From positions 20,357,720-20,421,719 of the forward strand of contig JARWKL010000015.1 of assembly GCA_029961685.1 (NCBI GenBank): a DNA stretch of 64,000 nucleotides. Reading direction: 5' to 3'. The notes below the pieces were generated by a model. It had not been told where the DNA came from. It did not search any database and saw only the letters and a program-made list of their open reading frames with translations. This DNA comes from Aristolochia californica (taxonomy: Eukaryota; Streptophyta; Magnoliopsida; Piperales; Aristolochiaceae). Shown here in pieces: positions 12,652 through 24,200 of this stretch. The position numbers were made by a program, and so were the translations under genes. Position 1 is the first letter of the stretch; each line of letters starts with the position of its first letter.

Positions 12652-12705
12652 ATGACTCACTTTCAACTCTTGTCTGTACGTTACCATGGGCTCTCAAACA
12701 GATAA
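12652..12705 (+). promoter_or_regulatory. Upstream ORF overlapping the NF-YA start
   Basis: The first base after the predicted leader-intron acceptor begins an ATG (12652) that encodes a 17-residue peptide ending at a TAA at 12703-12705. This overlaps the main start at 12686 in another frame. Its start context (CAGATGA) is weak, whereas the main start (ACCATGG) is strong. Leaky scanning would therefore still reach the main start, but ribosomes that use the upstream ATG would miss it. Confidence 0.45.
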
Positions 12706-14521
12706 CAGTGGAGCTGATGAGCAACAGCAGAAACAATCACAAGAGACACAACCTCAGATCCAATATCAGCCTCCTACTACTGGGATCATTGGTGCTACAT
12801 CACCAGCTACAGACTATGTTGTTCCTATTTCTCATGTTGAAGTGGGACATACAATGGTACTATTGTAACTGTTCGAAATGTTGAAAAATAGTTGAAGCAG
12901 AACAAATCTTAAATAGGCACTTCTACCCAATTACTCATTTTTATTTTTTAACAATCCATGTATAAATGGAGATGGAACAGAAATTGCTGTATAAGGAGTT
13001 GGTAATTTCAACCCATCCTGATGTAAGTATAAAAAATACAACGGTGAATTGATTACTTTTTAGTCAACAATTTTTGTTTTGTTTTTAACGCTATTTCACT
13101 GGTATTTATGTTTTTTTTATTGACCATCTATCTTTACGTTGTTTACCTGTGTACCTGTGAGAGACTGGGTTATGGTTTTGATCAACCAGGAATCATTATA
13201 AAGAGATCCACTTATGAGAGAAACAGCTGCTAGAGATTCTTAAAGAACTCTGTTTACTCAAATTTTTGTGCCTCCTTATTTAGCCTCATTGTATTGGTTG
13301 TAGTCTTGTCTAAAATATTTAAAAGACTGCAAAGATTTTTTATATAATTACTTAGCAATAGAAGGGTGTAAGTGTTGAAATGAGCATGAATTTCTATTTC
13401 AGGCACAAACGACATATGCATATGCTGATCCCTACTATGGAAACATCATTACAGCTTATGGAGGACAGGCAGTGGTACGTTAGGTTGCTCTATTCCTATA
13501 TCATGATTAGTGAAAATAGCTTCACTTTTATTCTGTGAGTCTATTATTGTTTGTCTTAGCTTTAATTTCATTTCAGTGTTTCCTTTACCATGACCATGGC
13601 AGATCCATCCTCCATTGATGGGGATTCATGCAGGAGTTCCATTACCCTCTGATACAGTTGAAGATCCTGTATATGTCAATGCAAAGCAATATCATGGCAT
13701 CTTGAGACGTCGACAATCTCGTGCAAAAGCTGAATCTGAAAATAAATTGGTCAAGTGCCGAAAGGTATGTCTCTTGCAAGAAATTGTGTAGTCCAACTTT
13801 TTGAGCACGAGTATTTATTTCCTTTCCCTTTGGTGCTTGTTATTCCTTCTTTGGCATTACTTATGGCTAGTAATTTTTTTTCCTCCATCTAAGTGTATCT
13901 TCTGGCCATCTGGGATGAACTTTATCACTTTAAGACTTGATAAACGCTTCCATGATGCTTGAAGTTGCTTGGTACTTTGTGTGAATATGGCTATGTCAAT
14001 GGATGACGGGAACACTCTGTCAGACATCAGCTGTCTTTGTTGAAGTTTTATTTTGTACTCTGTCGCATTTCGTGCTGGAGGCATGTGGGTCACTCAGAAG
14101 ATGATAAATTTTAATGAACTCAAATATGCTATGTTGCAATTTTTTTGTCCAAGTTGCTCTGTGTGATGTGCCCCTCTGCTTCTTTTCAACTCTTGTTTGA
14201 ATTTTTCTGTTTTTGTGTGTGTAGAGTGGGAGAGGGAGAGGCTTTGTGTTATTTCAGTTAGTGCTGATTTTCGGTTGGAAACTTGTAAGTTACAGCTTTG
14301 TTTTGTAGCCCTATTTGCATGAATCTCGTCATTTGCATGCTTTGAGACGTGCAAGAGGGTGTGGAGGCAGATTCCTAAATGCCAAAGTTGATGAAAATGA
14401 ACAACAAAATGGAACTTCCACAGGAGGTGACAAGTCGAAGCCTGGCATTGGGACCGAGTTCAATGAATCAGGTCAAACCGAGACCCAGAACCAAGAAACT
14501 CCCTCAGAACAAGCAGCCTGA
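12686..14521 (+). CDS. Nuclear factor Y subunit A (NF-YA/HAP2) transcription factor
   Basis: Sequence-specific subunit of the CCAAT-box-binding NF-Y trimer, acting in the nucleus with NF-YB/NF-YC. Coding exons are 12686-12856, 13403-13474, 13603-13764 and 14309-14521, all phase 0, giving 205 residues. The N-terminus is Gln-rich ([14 protein letters not shown]), as in activation regions of the family. The conserved core sits at residues about 105-162: the NF-YB/C-contact helix ([21 protein letters not shown]), a linker, and the DNA-contact helix ([14 protein letters not shown], then CGGRF). The intron between exons 3 and 4 splits the core exactly after the linker's CRK. Length fits the short members of the family. 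I saw no miR169 target in the following 700 bases, unlike many family members. The start was chosen for its strong context and its family-like N-terminus. Confidence 0.93.
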
Positions 14522-16887
14522 TCTTAGAACAACATGGAAATGGAACCATACAATATCCCAGCGGCAAAATTTCAACATTTCTTGCTACCGAAGATTTCAA
14601 ACAGCCATAGCTCAATTGGCTGCGCCAGGTCACACTCTTGACGTAGGAGCCCCCTAAGACTCAATAGATAAAATGTTGTAGCAGAGTGCTAGGAATACCG
14701 AACAAGGATATGATCCACGATGAGCTCCTATGGGTTAGTGTAGGTAGGGTTTGTAATATGTCCAGAGTAGGTTGTATTGGTGCTGTGGCTTGCCGTGCTT
14801 GCTCTTTGCATCGTAGCTGGTTGAAGCCGTTATTCGAGTTGCTCCTTTCGGAATATCTCTGAGTAAAATCTAAACCCTCTGATTATAATAGCTTGCTGTG
14901 CCACTGCCAATAGTCTTGTATGTATATACCCTATCAAACTTTATTATTATTCGTCGGTTGCCTACTGGTTTCGAAGGGCAAGAACTTGTTCATAGTAGCT
15001 TGGATGCCTCAGTGATCGAGTCCAGTTTTTGACAATGTGTAAAGAGTATGTTGGTTAATCCCCTTTGCTGCAGGTCTTGCCATAAAACAAGTGGTAACTA
15101 TCAATTCTGCCAGAGTCAATTGAAGACAACCAATGTCAAGTTGGTAAAAGTTTGAAGGGTATTGTGTGAGCATTGGAAAACTACAGTTTCTGTCAGAGAA
15201 GGAGAAGAAGCAATAAAAATGGAACTGGACTCTGTTTACATGCTTCTTTTATGTTTTTTTTTTATCTTGCAGAATAGTGGACAAGACACCTGAACAGATA
15301 GACAAAAAATATATAGAAAAAATGGCTAACAACTGCCAACACGTCTTTTAGGAAAGCAGAGGATCAGCATGGTCTGATTGTAATGTAAAAATATGTTTTA
15401 ATTTATATTTCTTTTATTATTTGTAGTAATTTTCATAATAATTATTATTTTGACTACTCTTTACGTTATGTTAAAGATAGAACGGGCCAAAATTATTTTT
15501 TTCTATATTTATTTATTATCTCACACATCCATGTTATGGGTCAGTTGATATTTGTTTAAAAATATATTAATTTTAATATAAATACAAGTAAATAAATATT
15601 TTTAAAATAATTATATTTTGTAAATAAATAACCCTAAAGAAAAACTTTGGTGCATCCATAGTTGAAATGAGCCACAATTTTTGTAAGAAAAATATTTGAA
15701 GGGTTATTAAGTATGATGGCTGGTTTTGATTTAATAGGGTTAGACCAAGGTTAACCCTACATTTGACCAAAATGGGATGCTACCATTAGATTTATTCTAT
15801 ATGTTCATCAGTTTTTAACACAATCGAATCGTGCAAGTGTTTGGTTTCCATTTCAATAATAATAGCTAGCTAGAAAGTTGCTTTTGTCTTGAAATTTTAT
15901 GTGTCTATTATATGTAACAAAAAAATATGATTAGTCTAAAAGGGAGAATAATATTTGTAATTTAACAAAAGAGAGGCCAAGATGCACCTTTTAGCTTAAA
16001 ATCACTCTCTATTTTAGTGCTTTTTTATGGCCAAGCACCTTTCACCTACCGGTGACTTTAAAAAGGAGATCGATGTAGAAAAATAGAAAGCGAATAAGCA
16101 AGTCTACACAAGGGAGGAGAGAAAGAGATTTTACAATTCCTAAAAATCATACACAAACCACTGTCTATTTTGGTATTTCTTACTGCCAAACACGTTTCAC
16201 CTATAAGTGACTTTAAAAAGGAGATCGATACGGGGAAACAGAAAGCGAATAAGCAAGACTACACAAGAGAAGAAAGAAAACAATACTTAGAAAATGACGT
16301 AGAAACAATTAAAAATAACCAATTACGAGATTAAATAAAACTGCTAAAAAAAATCCAATATGTATCAGTTGGATTAATTTGACAATTTAAAAAATATTAA
16401 ATATCGTAAAAAATTGAGCATGGGATTTTTATATGCTAACCATCATACATAAAATATTTTTTCAATTATAATATATGTTCTAAGTGTTGGATTCTCACCT
16501 TTTTCTATCCAACATATTTGCATAAAATATTCTGACCGATTGCTTACTTACCCTGTATTCAGGCAATGTATATCGACATGTCGTAATTGAAAATTTAAGA
16601 AAACTCCAAGTAATTTATAATATATTTTACTATTACTAATTTATTAGTAATTTATCAATGAAAATGAGAGAGAGAAAGGGTATTCTCATCCTTTGATTAT
16701 ATGTGTATTTAAAAAAAAAAATATTTAATTAATTCATTAAAATAAATTATTTTATTATTTGAGGTAAATTTAATTGATATATATATATATATATATATAT
16801 ATTATTAGATTAATAAATTTTGTATAATTACTTTATTTTTTATTTTTATTTTTACCCCGTGAATCTAAGATAAAGCTCAACCCAAAT
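14522..16887. other. NF-YA 3' region and intergenic DNA
   Basis: The 3' UTR of the NF-YA gene probably runs to about 15.2-15.4 kb (an AATAAAA-type signal lies at about 15214). Beyond it the DNA is AT-rich with no gene. It holds a 155-bp-period repeat (listed separately) and an (AT)n run at about 16777-16801. Around 16880-16905 the phrase CCCAAATGGCACCCCTAC resembles a hAT-type terminus. Confidence 0.6.
15997..16296. repeat. Two-copy direct repeat, period about 155 bp
   Basis: The block TTTCACCTA..GTGACTTTAAAAAGGAGATCGAT, followed by GAAAGCGAATAAGCAAG and CTACACAAG, occurs from about 16038 and again about 155 bp later. Both copies are preceded by CTCTATTTT/TGTCTATTTTGG-like sequence. They differ at several bases, so the duplication is not recent. 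No frame is conserved. Confidence 0.8.
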
Positions 16888-16914
16888 GGCACCCCTACCC
16901 GGCTACCATAAATT

Positions 16915-17066
16915 AAGAACAAGAGATTTAGAAAGAACTCCGAGGCCCTAAACAAGACCAAAGCTGCCCTCGCCTCTCTCAACTTGCAGGTTTCAGATGA
17001 ATTCTATCAACAATCGAATGTTTTTGAGACGGCAGCAGTCAACCCGAAGCAAGATCGAAATCACAG
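16915..17066 (+). other. Exon-like orphan segment
   Basis: A plus-strand frame reads KTKAALASLNLQVSDEFYQQ and then SNVFETAAVNPKQDRNH before a consensus splice donor (TCACAG|GTGAGA) at 17067. The composition, helix-like heptads and correctly placed donor look like a real internal exon, but I do not recognise the protein and find no partner exon in the flanks. A second reading starts at an ATG at 16997 and gives an Arg/Ser-rich presequence-like peptide (MFLRRQQSTRSK) ending at the same donor. It may be a captured gene fragment or the first exon of an unrecognised short gene. Confidence 0.2.
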
Positions 17067-20000
17067 GTGAGAGGCCCTCTCCCTACCGAGAATCTTTCTC
17101 TGTTTCGGCAGTGTCTCCTCATCCCGATCTGCCCATATACCGTTCGATTAAATAACTCTTCCATTCGCCTTTCCTCGGCGGCACGCCTCCAGGAAAGCGC
17201 ACGCAAGGGGAATGTCGGCAATGCCAACGCTTCACTTTTGAAGCCCTAGTTGTCTTTTCAGCTTTTCTTGTCAGTCTGAACCATGGAATCTGCCAAGCCC
17301 ATCCGTAGCTCGCTCCACTCTCTCCTCCCATTTAATCTCTTATTTTAACAGAGAAAAAAGCAAAAGCCTGTGATGTTATTTTAATCCAACATCTAATCAT
17401 GGCAGATATTTCAAACATTTGTCATAATTAAGACAAAGATGTTGACGCCAAAATCATCTCCCTCTCTCTCTGGCCCCTCTGCATTTGTTTAAGTTTTCAG
17501 CCCTTCACCAGTGGGCTGCTTCTCTTTTTCTTTGGGTGGGCCTACGCTCTCTGAATCTAACAGTTTGTTTATGGCACGCCTCTCCGAGGAGAGAGAGTGT
17601 GTAAAATACACTCAAAGTGGCACAATTTCAGAAGCATACCTGGTGTACCCAAGTGGGCCCATCTAGTTAGGGCCCACAACTCACATGTCCTCGTGGTGGG
17701 CCAGGCTCAGGCCTCTCTTTCAAATAAAGGAAAAAGATGAGGAATGATAATGTCCCAAGGAGGGGACAGGTAGACAGACACCGAGGGAGTCTGTGTAAGC
17801 ATTGACCTCCAAAGGCCCATCATGAGCCATTAATTTTGTGTAGGAGAGAGAGAGGGGGGGAGAGAGAGAGATTTGAGGGAGAGAAGGGGCACAAGCCAAT
17901 GGGCTTAGGCTTGGGATGCTTTGGCTATCACCAAGGCCTTATATTTGTCAACCTTGGTGAATCTAAAAGTAGGGTTGCTGTTTTTCTGCACAGCCTTTAC
18001 ACACATTCTTCTCCTTTAGAGGGAGGAAAATAAAATTTTTAAGTTGATGCCAGGCTTCTCTTTTGGATCTCTGGGAGTGAATGGAGGAGAGAGAGTGGTG
18101 GCAAATATCCACATCAATACTTTTTTAAAGTGATGGTTAGGACCCCCCTCCCCCCCACTCAAAACCCTTAGGCCTATAAAAGATTCTAAAGAGGCCTATT
18201 TAAGGGATCAATCATGGAACTTAGGTTTAAAGTTATGCTTTCCATTTTTCAACAAATCTCAAACCCAATACTTATCTAGAAACTAGTTTTTTTTTTTTTT
18301 TTTTTAAGATGGAATAATCAATTGTATTCAAATTGTGAAGGCTCCAAACTTCCTTCCTTCGGGCTCTGAAGGGTCGAAAATTGTTATTTGAAATAATAGT
18401 TGATCCGTGTTAAGAGCGTTAATAACTTCGAAAACTTTTTTTTTAAGTTCTTTCTACCGAGGGATTATAAATTAAAGTAGTTTAAAATAGGATATGAATT
18501 GATTTTTCTAAATGAAAAGAACAAAATTAGGGTTTCTTTTGATTGATGAAGAACATGAGCAAAAACTACATTGAACTTTTGAGGTAAATTAATTTATAAG
18601 AAAAAAGAAAATATTTTTATTTGTTAAAAATACATTTTTTTATTTTAAAAAAATCAATAGCAATAATGGTAGGTTGCATTAATTTCATAATCATGATTCA
18701 TAAAGCAATTGAACCTTTGTCACTTTTGATAGTTGCATCAATGTTTTTTCACAACAACCTCTAATGAAATTTCCGATTTAATGGGGAGTTTTAAATTTAT
18801 ATTTGTATTTATTAAATGCTTATTTTGGACATATTACGATAAATTTAGTTACTAAAAAACCGTATATTTTGCTTTTGTAAACAAAACAAATTCTTTTCGA
18901 TTAATATTTTTGAAATCATTATGTTAAAAGGTTCGAACCTTGTAAGAAAGTATCCACACGGATCTTATACAAGGAGTGACCCGAGTTCATTATCTCAACA
19001 TATTTCATCTATTACCATTAGGCTACCTTGTCTACTTGTTGCATAAAAGTGAAATTATTATAATTATTAATCTTTATTTATTCTCTTTTTTATGTCATTT
19101 TTAGGGTAAATTAATAACTTAGAAAATCTTTTTCCTTCTCAATAATAAATCATAAAAAAATTCGTAAATCAAATTATTTTATAAATAATTTTTTTAGTTA
19201 TTCTCTTTTGTTATCACTACACAAACGTCCCCAAGCTTTCCTGCTCCAACATCCGTGAAGACACGCCTAGCACGCGCCCATCGACTGCCACGACAGCACA
19301 AAAGAAGTGGGCCCTAAACCCAACCAGTGATCTCACATGCGCGAGTTTCGATCGCAGATAAACGATTGAACATATCGGTTCTTAATCGGGTCCAACCGTC
19401 TCGTTTCCACTTCCGGTATCCGTTTCCCACCTTTCGCAGCCTCAGAAAAAATCCGCTCAAACGCACGGCCACGATCATCCATCCCGAGATCCCAGAATCT
19501 CGCGCCTCAGAACACGATTTAAGCGGGGTCCATACAATCTCAACATCAAGCCGTACGGTACAGCCTCAGTGGGAGTAGTTTGGTGCGGTGGGCCCACCCA
19601 CAAGATGGATTATCATCCCAGAAGTCAAATCACAGGGTCATATTAGTCTTTTCAGATGAAGATAATAATTAGCGTCTGGATAATTCAATTTGGATGAAAG
19701 TTAGGGGTTAGGTAAATGCGTGTTCTTCAATGGAAAGCCGAGTGCGGTAAATTTTCATTTATTACCCTACTTTTTTTTTACTGAGGGCCGAAAAAGGAGA
19801 GAAAGATTCGTGGCTCTGTTGCCGATCTCGTTTGTCTAACCAAAGTAAAAAAACCAGTAATAAATTTCTGGGAGGACGTGAGTGGCGGTAAGTAAATAAA
19901 AGCGAAACGACGGTAAAAAGTCGGTAAAAGATATCGAAGCATTTGATGCAAGATTCGGCCGAAACGGCGTGGTTTCAGGGAAGGAACCAGTACGTCACCT

Positions 20001-20289
20001 GCCGAGTGTTGACCGGAACATCCCAAACCGTCCCGATATCCCGAGAAATTTTATGTGGGGTCCATTATTAATTAACGGTCCGATATCTCCAACATTTAAC
20101 GTGGGTCCGGAAGTGGTTACCGTGCGATAAGATCTGGGGTCCATCGATTATGTGGGCCCAGGCCGGTGGTGGCAACGTCCGACAAGACGCCGTCACTCCT
20201 GCTCCACGTTTCGGGGGTTTTATCTGTAGAAAATGTGGAAAGGGACGAGTGGGGGCCATGTTTCATGTGATGGGTTTATGGTATGGATG
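17067..20289. other. Intergenic DNA and distal HD-ZIP III promoter
   Basis: No supported gene. Short GC-rich patches (17070-17340, 19240-19580, 19780-20230) alternate with AT-rich DNA. From about 19.2 kb the composition becomes promoter-like, with CCCAC/GGGTCC-rich blocks. A poly-T run lies at about 18287-18305. Confidence 0.55.
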
Positions 20290-21278
20290 CATGTATGTTG
20301 GAGGGTGAAGAGAGAGAAAAAGGGAGAGGGGAGAGAGAGAAAGCTGGTTTGTTTTGCTGAAGACAGCTGTACTTTTTCTTACAGAGTTGTGCAGGAGCAG
20401 CAGCAGCTGCAGGAGTAACAGCAGCGAACCGCGCTTTTTTTCTCCCCGAAACCATCTCTCCTGCCAGGTAAACGAAGGGAAAAAAAGATATTAAGATAAG
20501 GAAAAGAGACGAGAAAATGAGTAAAAGCTCTCCAGTGTCCAATCTACATTTGCATTTTCCTCGAGTCAGGCATTGAAATGCCCGTTCTCGACGACTGTTT
20601 TTTTTTTCTTCTGCTTTTCCTTTCAAGGTGTTGGAATGGGTGTTGAAGAATATTTACTGGGGGTCGTCGTGTTCGTCGAGCGGAAGTGGAGGTGGGTTTT
20701 GGATTAGGGAGATAGACGGAGAGGTGACACTGTGGTCAAGCTCGTTTGTGATGTGGGAGAGAGGGGGCTCTCCTGGAGGAGAGAGCCTGCTGGTAACGAC
20801 TTGGAGGAGGGGTTTGGAGGTTCAGACTGGAGGGAGAATAGTTTAGCGTACTCTATTGTGCACGTCTTTCCTGCTGGTCTGTTGGCCGTTGTTTCTTTCT
20901 CTTTCTCTCCTTCCGTTTCTGGGGTGGGGTTTTTATTTCTGGCGTATATTGATTGTTGACGGGTCTGTTTGGGTATTAAAGGTTCTCATAGTGTCCGGAG
21001 TTCACATTCTCCTGTTTTGGTTCATCTCCCTGTCTTTTTTCATTTAGTTCGAATCTGCATCGGTTTTTTCTTTCATTCACGCTGTTGAATGGTCCGTCCT
21101 CTGTGAAAAAGGTGTCTCTCCCCACAGTCTTCTGTTATCGTTTCTGTGTGCTGTCTTTAGGTGGGATTTGCTCATTTTTTGTGTGCTTTTGGCATACGAA
21201 AATTTCACTCTTGTGAGTCCTGTGCATTTTCTCTGAGGTGCTCTATCAATTTATTTGGTTCTCCAGTTCCTGTGAGAA
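20290..21278 (+). promoter_or_regulatory. HD-ZIP III 5' leader with probable intron
   Basis: A GA-rich stretch (20307-20342) is followed by a leader rich in AGCAGCAG repeats. A consensus donor (CTGCCAG|GTAAAC) lies at 20468 and a plausible acceptor (TTCTCCAG) ends at 21266, 12 bases before the coding start, suggesting a leader intron of about 0.8 kb. If this intron is not spliced, the leader would hold several upstream ATGs. The GA tract is of the kind bound by plant GAGA factors. The transcription start is not known. Confidence 0.45.
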
Positions 21279-24200
21279 ATGGCGCTCTCGATGCAACAAC
21301 AGAGAGATGCAAAGGCGATGGACAGCAGCAAGTACGTCCGATATACTCCCGAGCAGGTCGAGGCTTTGGAGAGGGTGTACACGGAATGCCCAAAGCCAAG
21401 CTCATTGCGTCGACAGCAGCTGATAAGAGAGTGCCCGATACTGTCTAACATCGAGCCGAAGCAGATCAAGGTCTGGTTTCAGAACCGAAGGTGAGAATGA
21501 CAGTGGTGGGGAGTAAAGATGAAGGTGCTCGTGCATTTGTTCTCCTTTGTATCTGAAATGGTCTCCGCTTACATTTTCTTGGAACTCGGAAAAGACATTG
21601 TTGGTACATTTTTGTTGGTTTCGTCTTGTTTTTTTGTTCTTGTATATTTTCCTTTACCCTGTTTAGCATGAGTATGCTTTATGTGGTACCGGACTTAGAA
21701 GATTTGGTGGAAAATTCTTTTCTTTCTTTGGTCTTGTCCTTTTTCGATAGTAGTATACTGCTTGCTTCAAAATATGTTTTGCTCTGTGCGGCTAGACATC
21801 TCGTAGTGGGAGGAAATAGGAGTTGCAGTTCCTTGTAGTGTTGTACTGATGGAAGTTCTCATTTTCGTTCTATCTTTTTTTCTCTTCTCCACTTGATTTC
21901 TTGCCTTTTCTGTGAGCACGGAAATGAGTGAAAATGGAGATTAACGTGATGGGTAACAATATTGATGGAAATGTGCTTAGATTTAGTAACAATATTAGGT
22001 TTAAGGTGATGGGTTTTGGTTGATAAGTAGCGATCGTTTGGTGACTGGAGATCAGTGTCTATAGGGGCGTTTAACTCTTAATTCTCATTTTTTCGTTTGT
22101 TTATGCTTTTGACAGTTCTCTTCCCTATTGCATTGTTTTAATGAAGGGCGCAGTGGTGTAATTGTTTTTTTAGCCAAAAAAACTGTCTATTTAACCATTT
22201 AATCATTCCTGTGCTCGTCTCTTTGGCATTTGTATTAGTTTGAAATCAGTCTATTTGACACTTAATTCGAATGATCTAATTGAGTTTGTGAGAAGAAATT
22301 GATATCGGTACTGGGTAAACCAGTGGGTGAGAGAATATTTCCGGTGATAATATCGAGAAGACAATGATGTCTCACTGGAGAGAAGTAGGTCTTGCTCGTC
22401 TGTAAGGCCTGGAAACTTTGGAAACTTGTAAGATGTATTGCCGAAGTCGAAATTTGAGGGCTTGGTAAAATCAAGTGAATAGGGTGTTTATTCTTGAGCG
22501 AAAGTGTTGTTGCTGTCTTGCTCTGGCGATGATGAAGTAGAATTTTATAGTCTCTGGGGCGTTTTGGTTGTTTGTAAGAAAAAATGTATGATCAACTATG
22601 TGTCTTCTTTAAAATCTCGTTTGTATTGACAAATTATTGGGTAGAAGCTTTGCTTTACTTTTTTTGTTATTAATTTGTCTCTGAATTTTAAAAGTGATTT
22701 GAAAGAAGCATAATCAATAATTCGGTCATTGTACTATTTTTTAAGTCTTTTTACTACGAGCTATTTTTTATTTTATTTCTTTTCTTGATTATCTTGGCCT
22801 TTAGGCTGAAACAGCTCTTGTAACTTTTCTGATCTTTGTTGATTCGAACCACAATAAATGAGCTTAAGCAAAATTAGGTTTAGAGAATTTTCAGTTTCTT
22901 GGTGTGTACTCTTTTGCCAGTCATATTGGTTTACTTTTTATCCTTTCTCTTCTTTGTGTTTGGAAGTGGCTGCTTGCTGATTTTGGGGAAACTTTCCTGC
23001 TTGTGCAGTCAAATGACGTATTTTGTGCATATGTTATACTGACTTGTGAGCTTTTATCTCCTTCAGATGTCGAGAGAAGCAGAGGAAGGAGGCTTCTCGA
23101 CTCCAGACAGTAAACAGGAAGCTGACTGCCATGAACAAGCTGTTGATGGAGGAAAATGATCGCTTGCAGAAGCAGGTCTCGCAGTTGGTGTATGAGAATG
23201 GATATATGAAACAACAACTGCAAAGTGTAAGATTGCTCAGCAATTATAGAGTTTTGAATTAGTAGTAAATATTCCTAGTTTTTCGGTTTTTCTTCGATGT
23301 TGCATTTCATACTCATGAGGCATCACTTACCTAGTGATATTTATTGTCAATATGTACTATTTCAGATTCCTAGTCCTAAATTAATCAGCCATTCCGATTT
23401 TCTTTTAATTATTTAGTTTTTCTGTGCAGGCATCTGTAGCGACCACAGACACTAGCTGTGAGTCTGTGGTCACTAGTGGTCAGCACCAACAAAACCCAAC
23501 ACCTCAGCATCCTCAAAGGGATGCAAACAACCCAGCTGGGTAGGTACTTGTTCAATTTCTATAGTTACATATGAGTGAAACTGGAGAATAGTTAGCAAGT
23601 ATAAACTTGAGATTGGTTCCTGGGATTGATACTTGATTGCTGCTTCCGACATTGTTGGGAGATTTTGTATGATAATATCATCTCTTTGATCTGAAGTCTT
23701 TTTTGCTTGTGTATTCTCAGACTCCTTGCTGTTGCTGAGGAGACCCTGGCAGAGTTCCTTAACAAGGCTACTGGAACTGCTGTCGACTGGGTTCAGATGA
23801 TTGGGATGAAGGTAATATAGATTTGAAAGCTGAATATGATGCATGTCTTCTGAAAATCAGTTCTATAAACTAAACATTTTATATGTTCCACCGTAGCCTG
23901 GTCCGGATTCTATTGGAATCGTTGCTGTTTCCCACAACTGTAGTGGTGTGGCAGCACGAGCTTGCGGTCTTGTGAGTTTAGAACCCACAAAGGTAAGCTA
24001 TGTTCTCTTTGTTTCTTTTTATTAATTGTGAGATGGGAGTTCTGTTAAAACGGGTTGAGTTTCAGGTCACAGAAATACTCAAAGATCGTCCATGTTGGTA
24101 CCGTGATTGCCGCTGCCTGGAGGTCTTCACTGTTCTCCCTACTGGTAATGGGGGGACTATAGAGCTTGTCTATATGCAGGTCAATGCTATATTTATGCTA

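Larger units (their letters stand above)
10400..12685 (+). promoter_or_regulatory. NF-YA 5' leader with long leader intron
   Basis: A probable non-coding first exon ends at 10477 with a consensus donor (CTTACTG|GTAAGA). A pyrimidine-rich acceptor (AAAATTTTCAG) ends at 12651, 34 bases before the coding start. The intervening 2.2 kb is T-rich like a leader intron and contains several short frames with no domain. It also carries two microsatellites. The transcription start is inferred only from the CT-rich run around 10430-10450. Confidence 0.5.

Noticed and set aside
20276..20626. 116-codon minus-strand frame opposite the HD-ZIP III leader
   Set aside because: It is the reverse of the GA- and AGC-rich leader; the low-complexity peptide has no family features.
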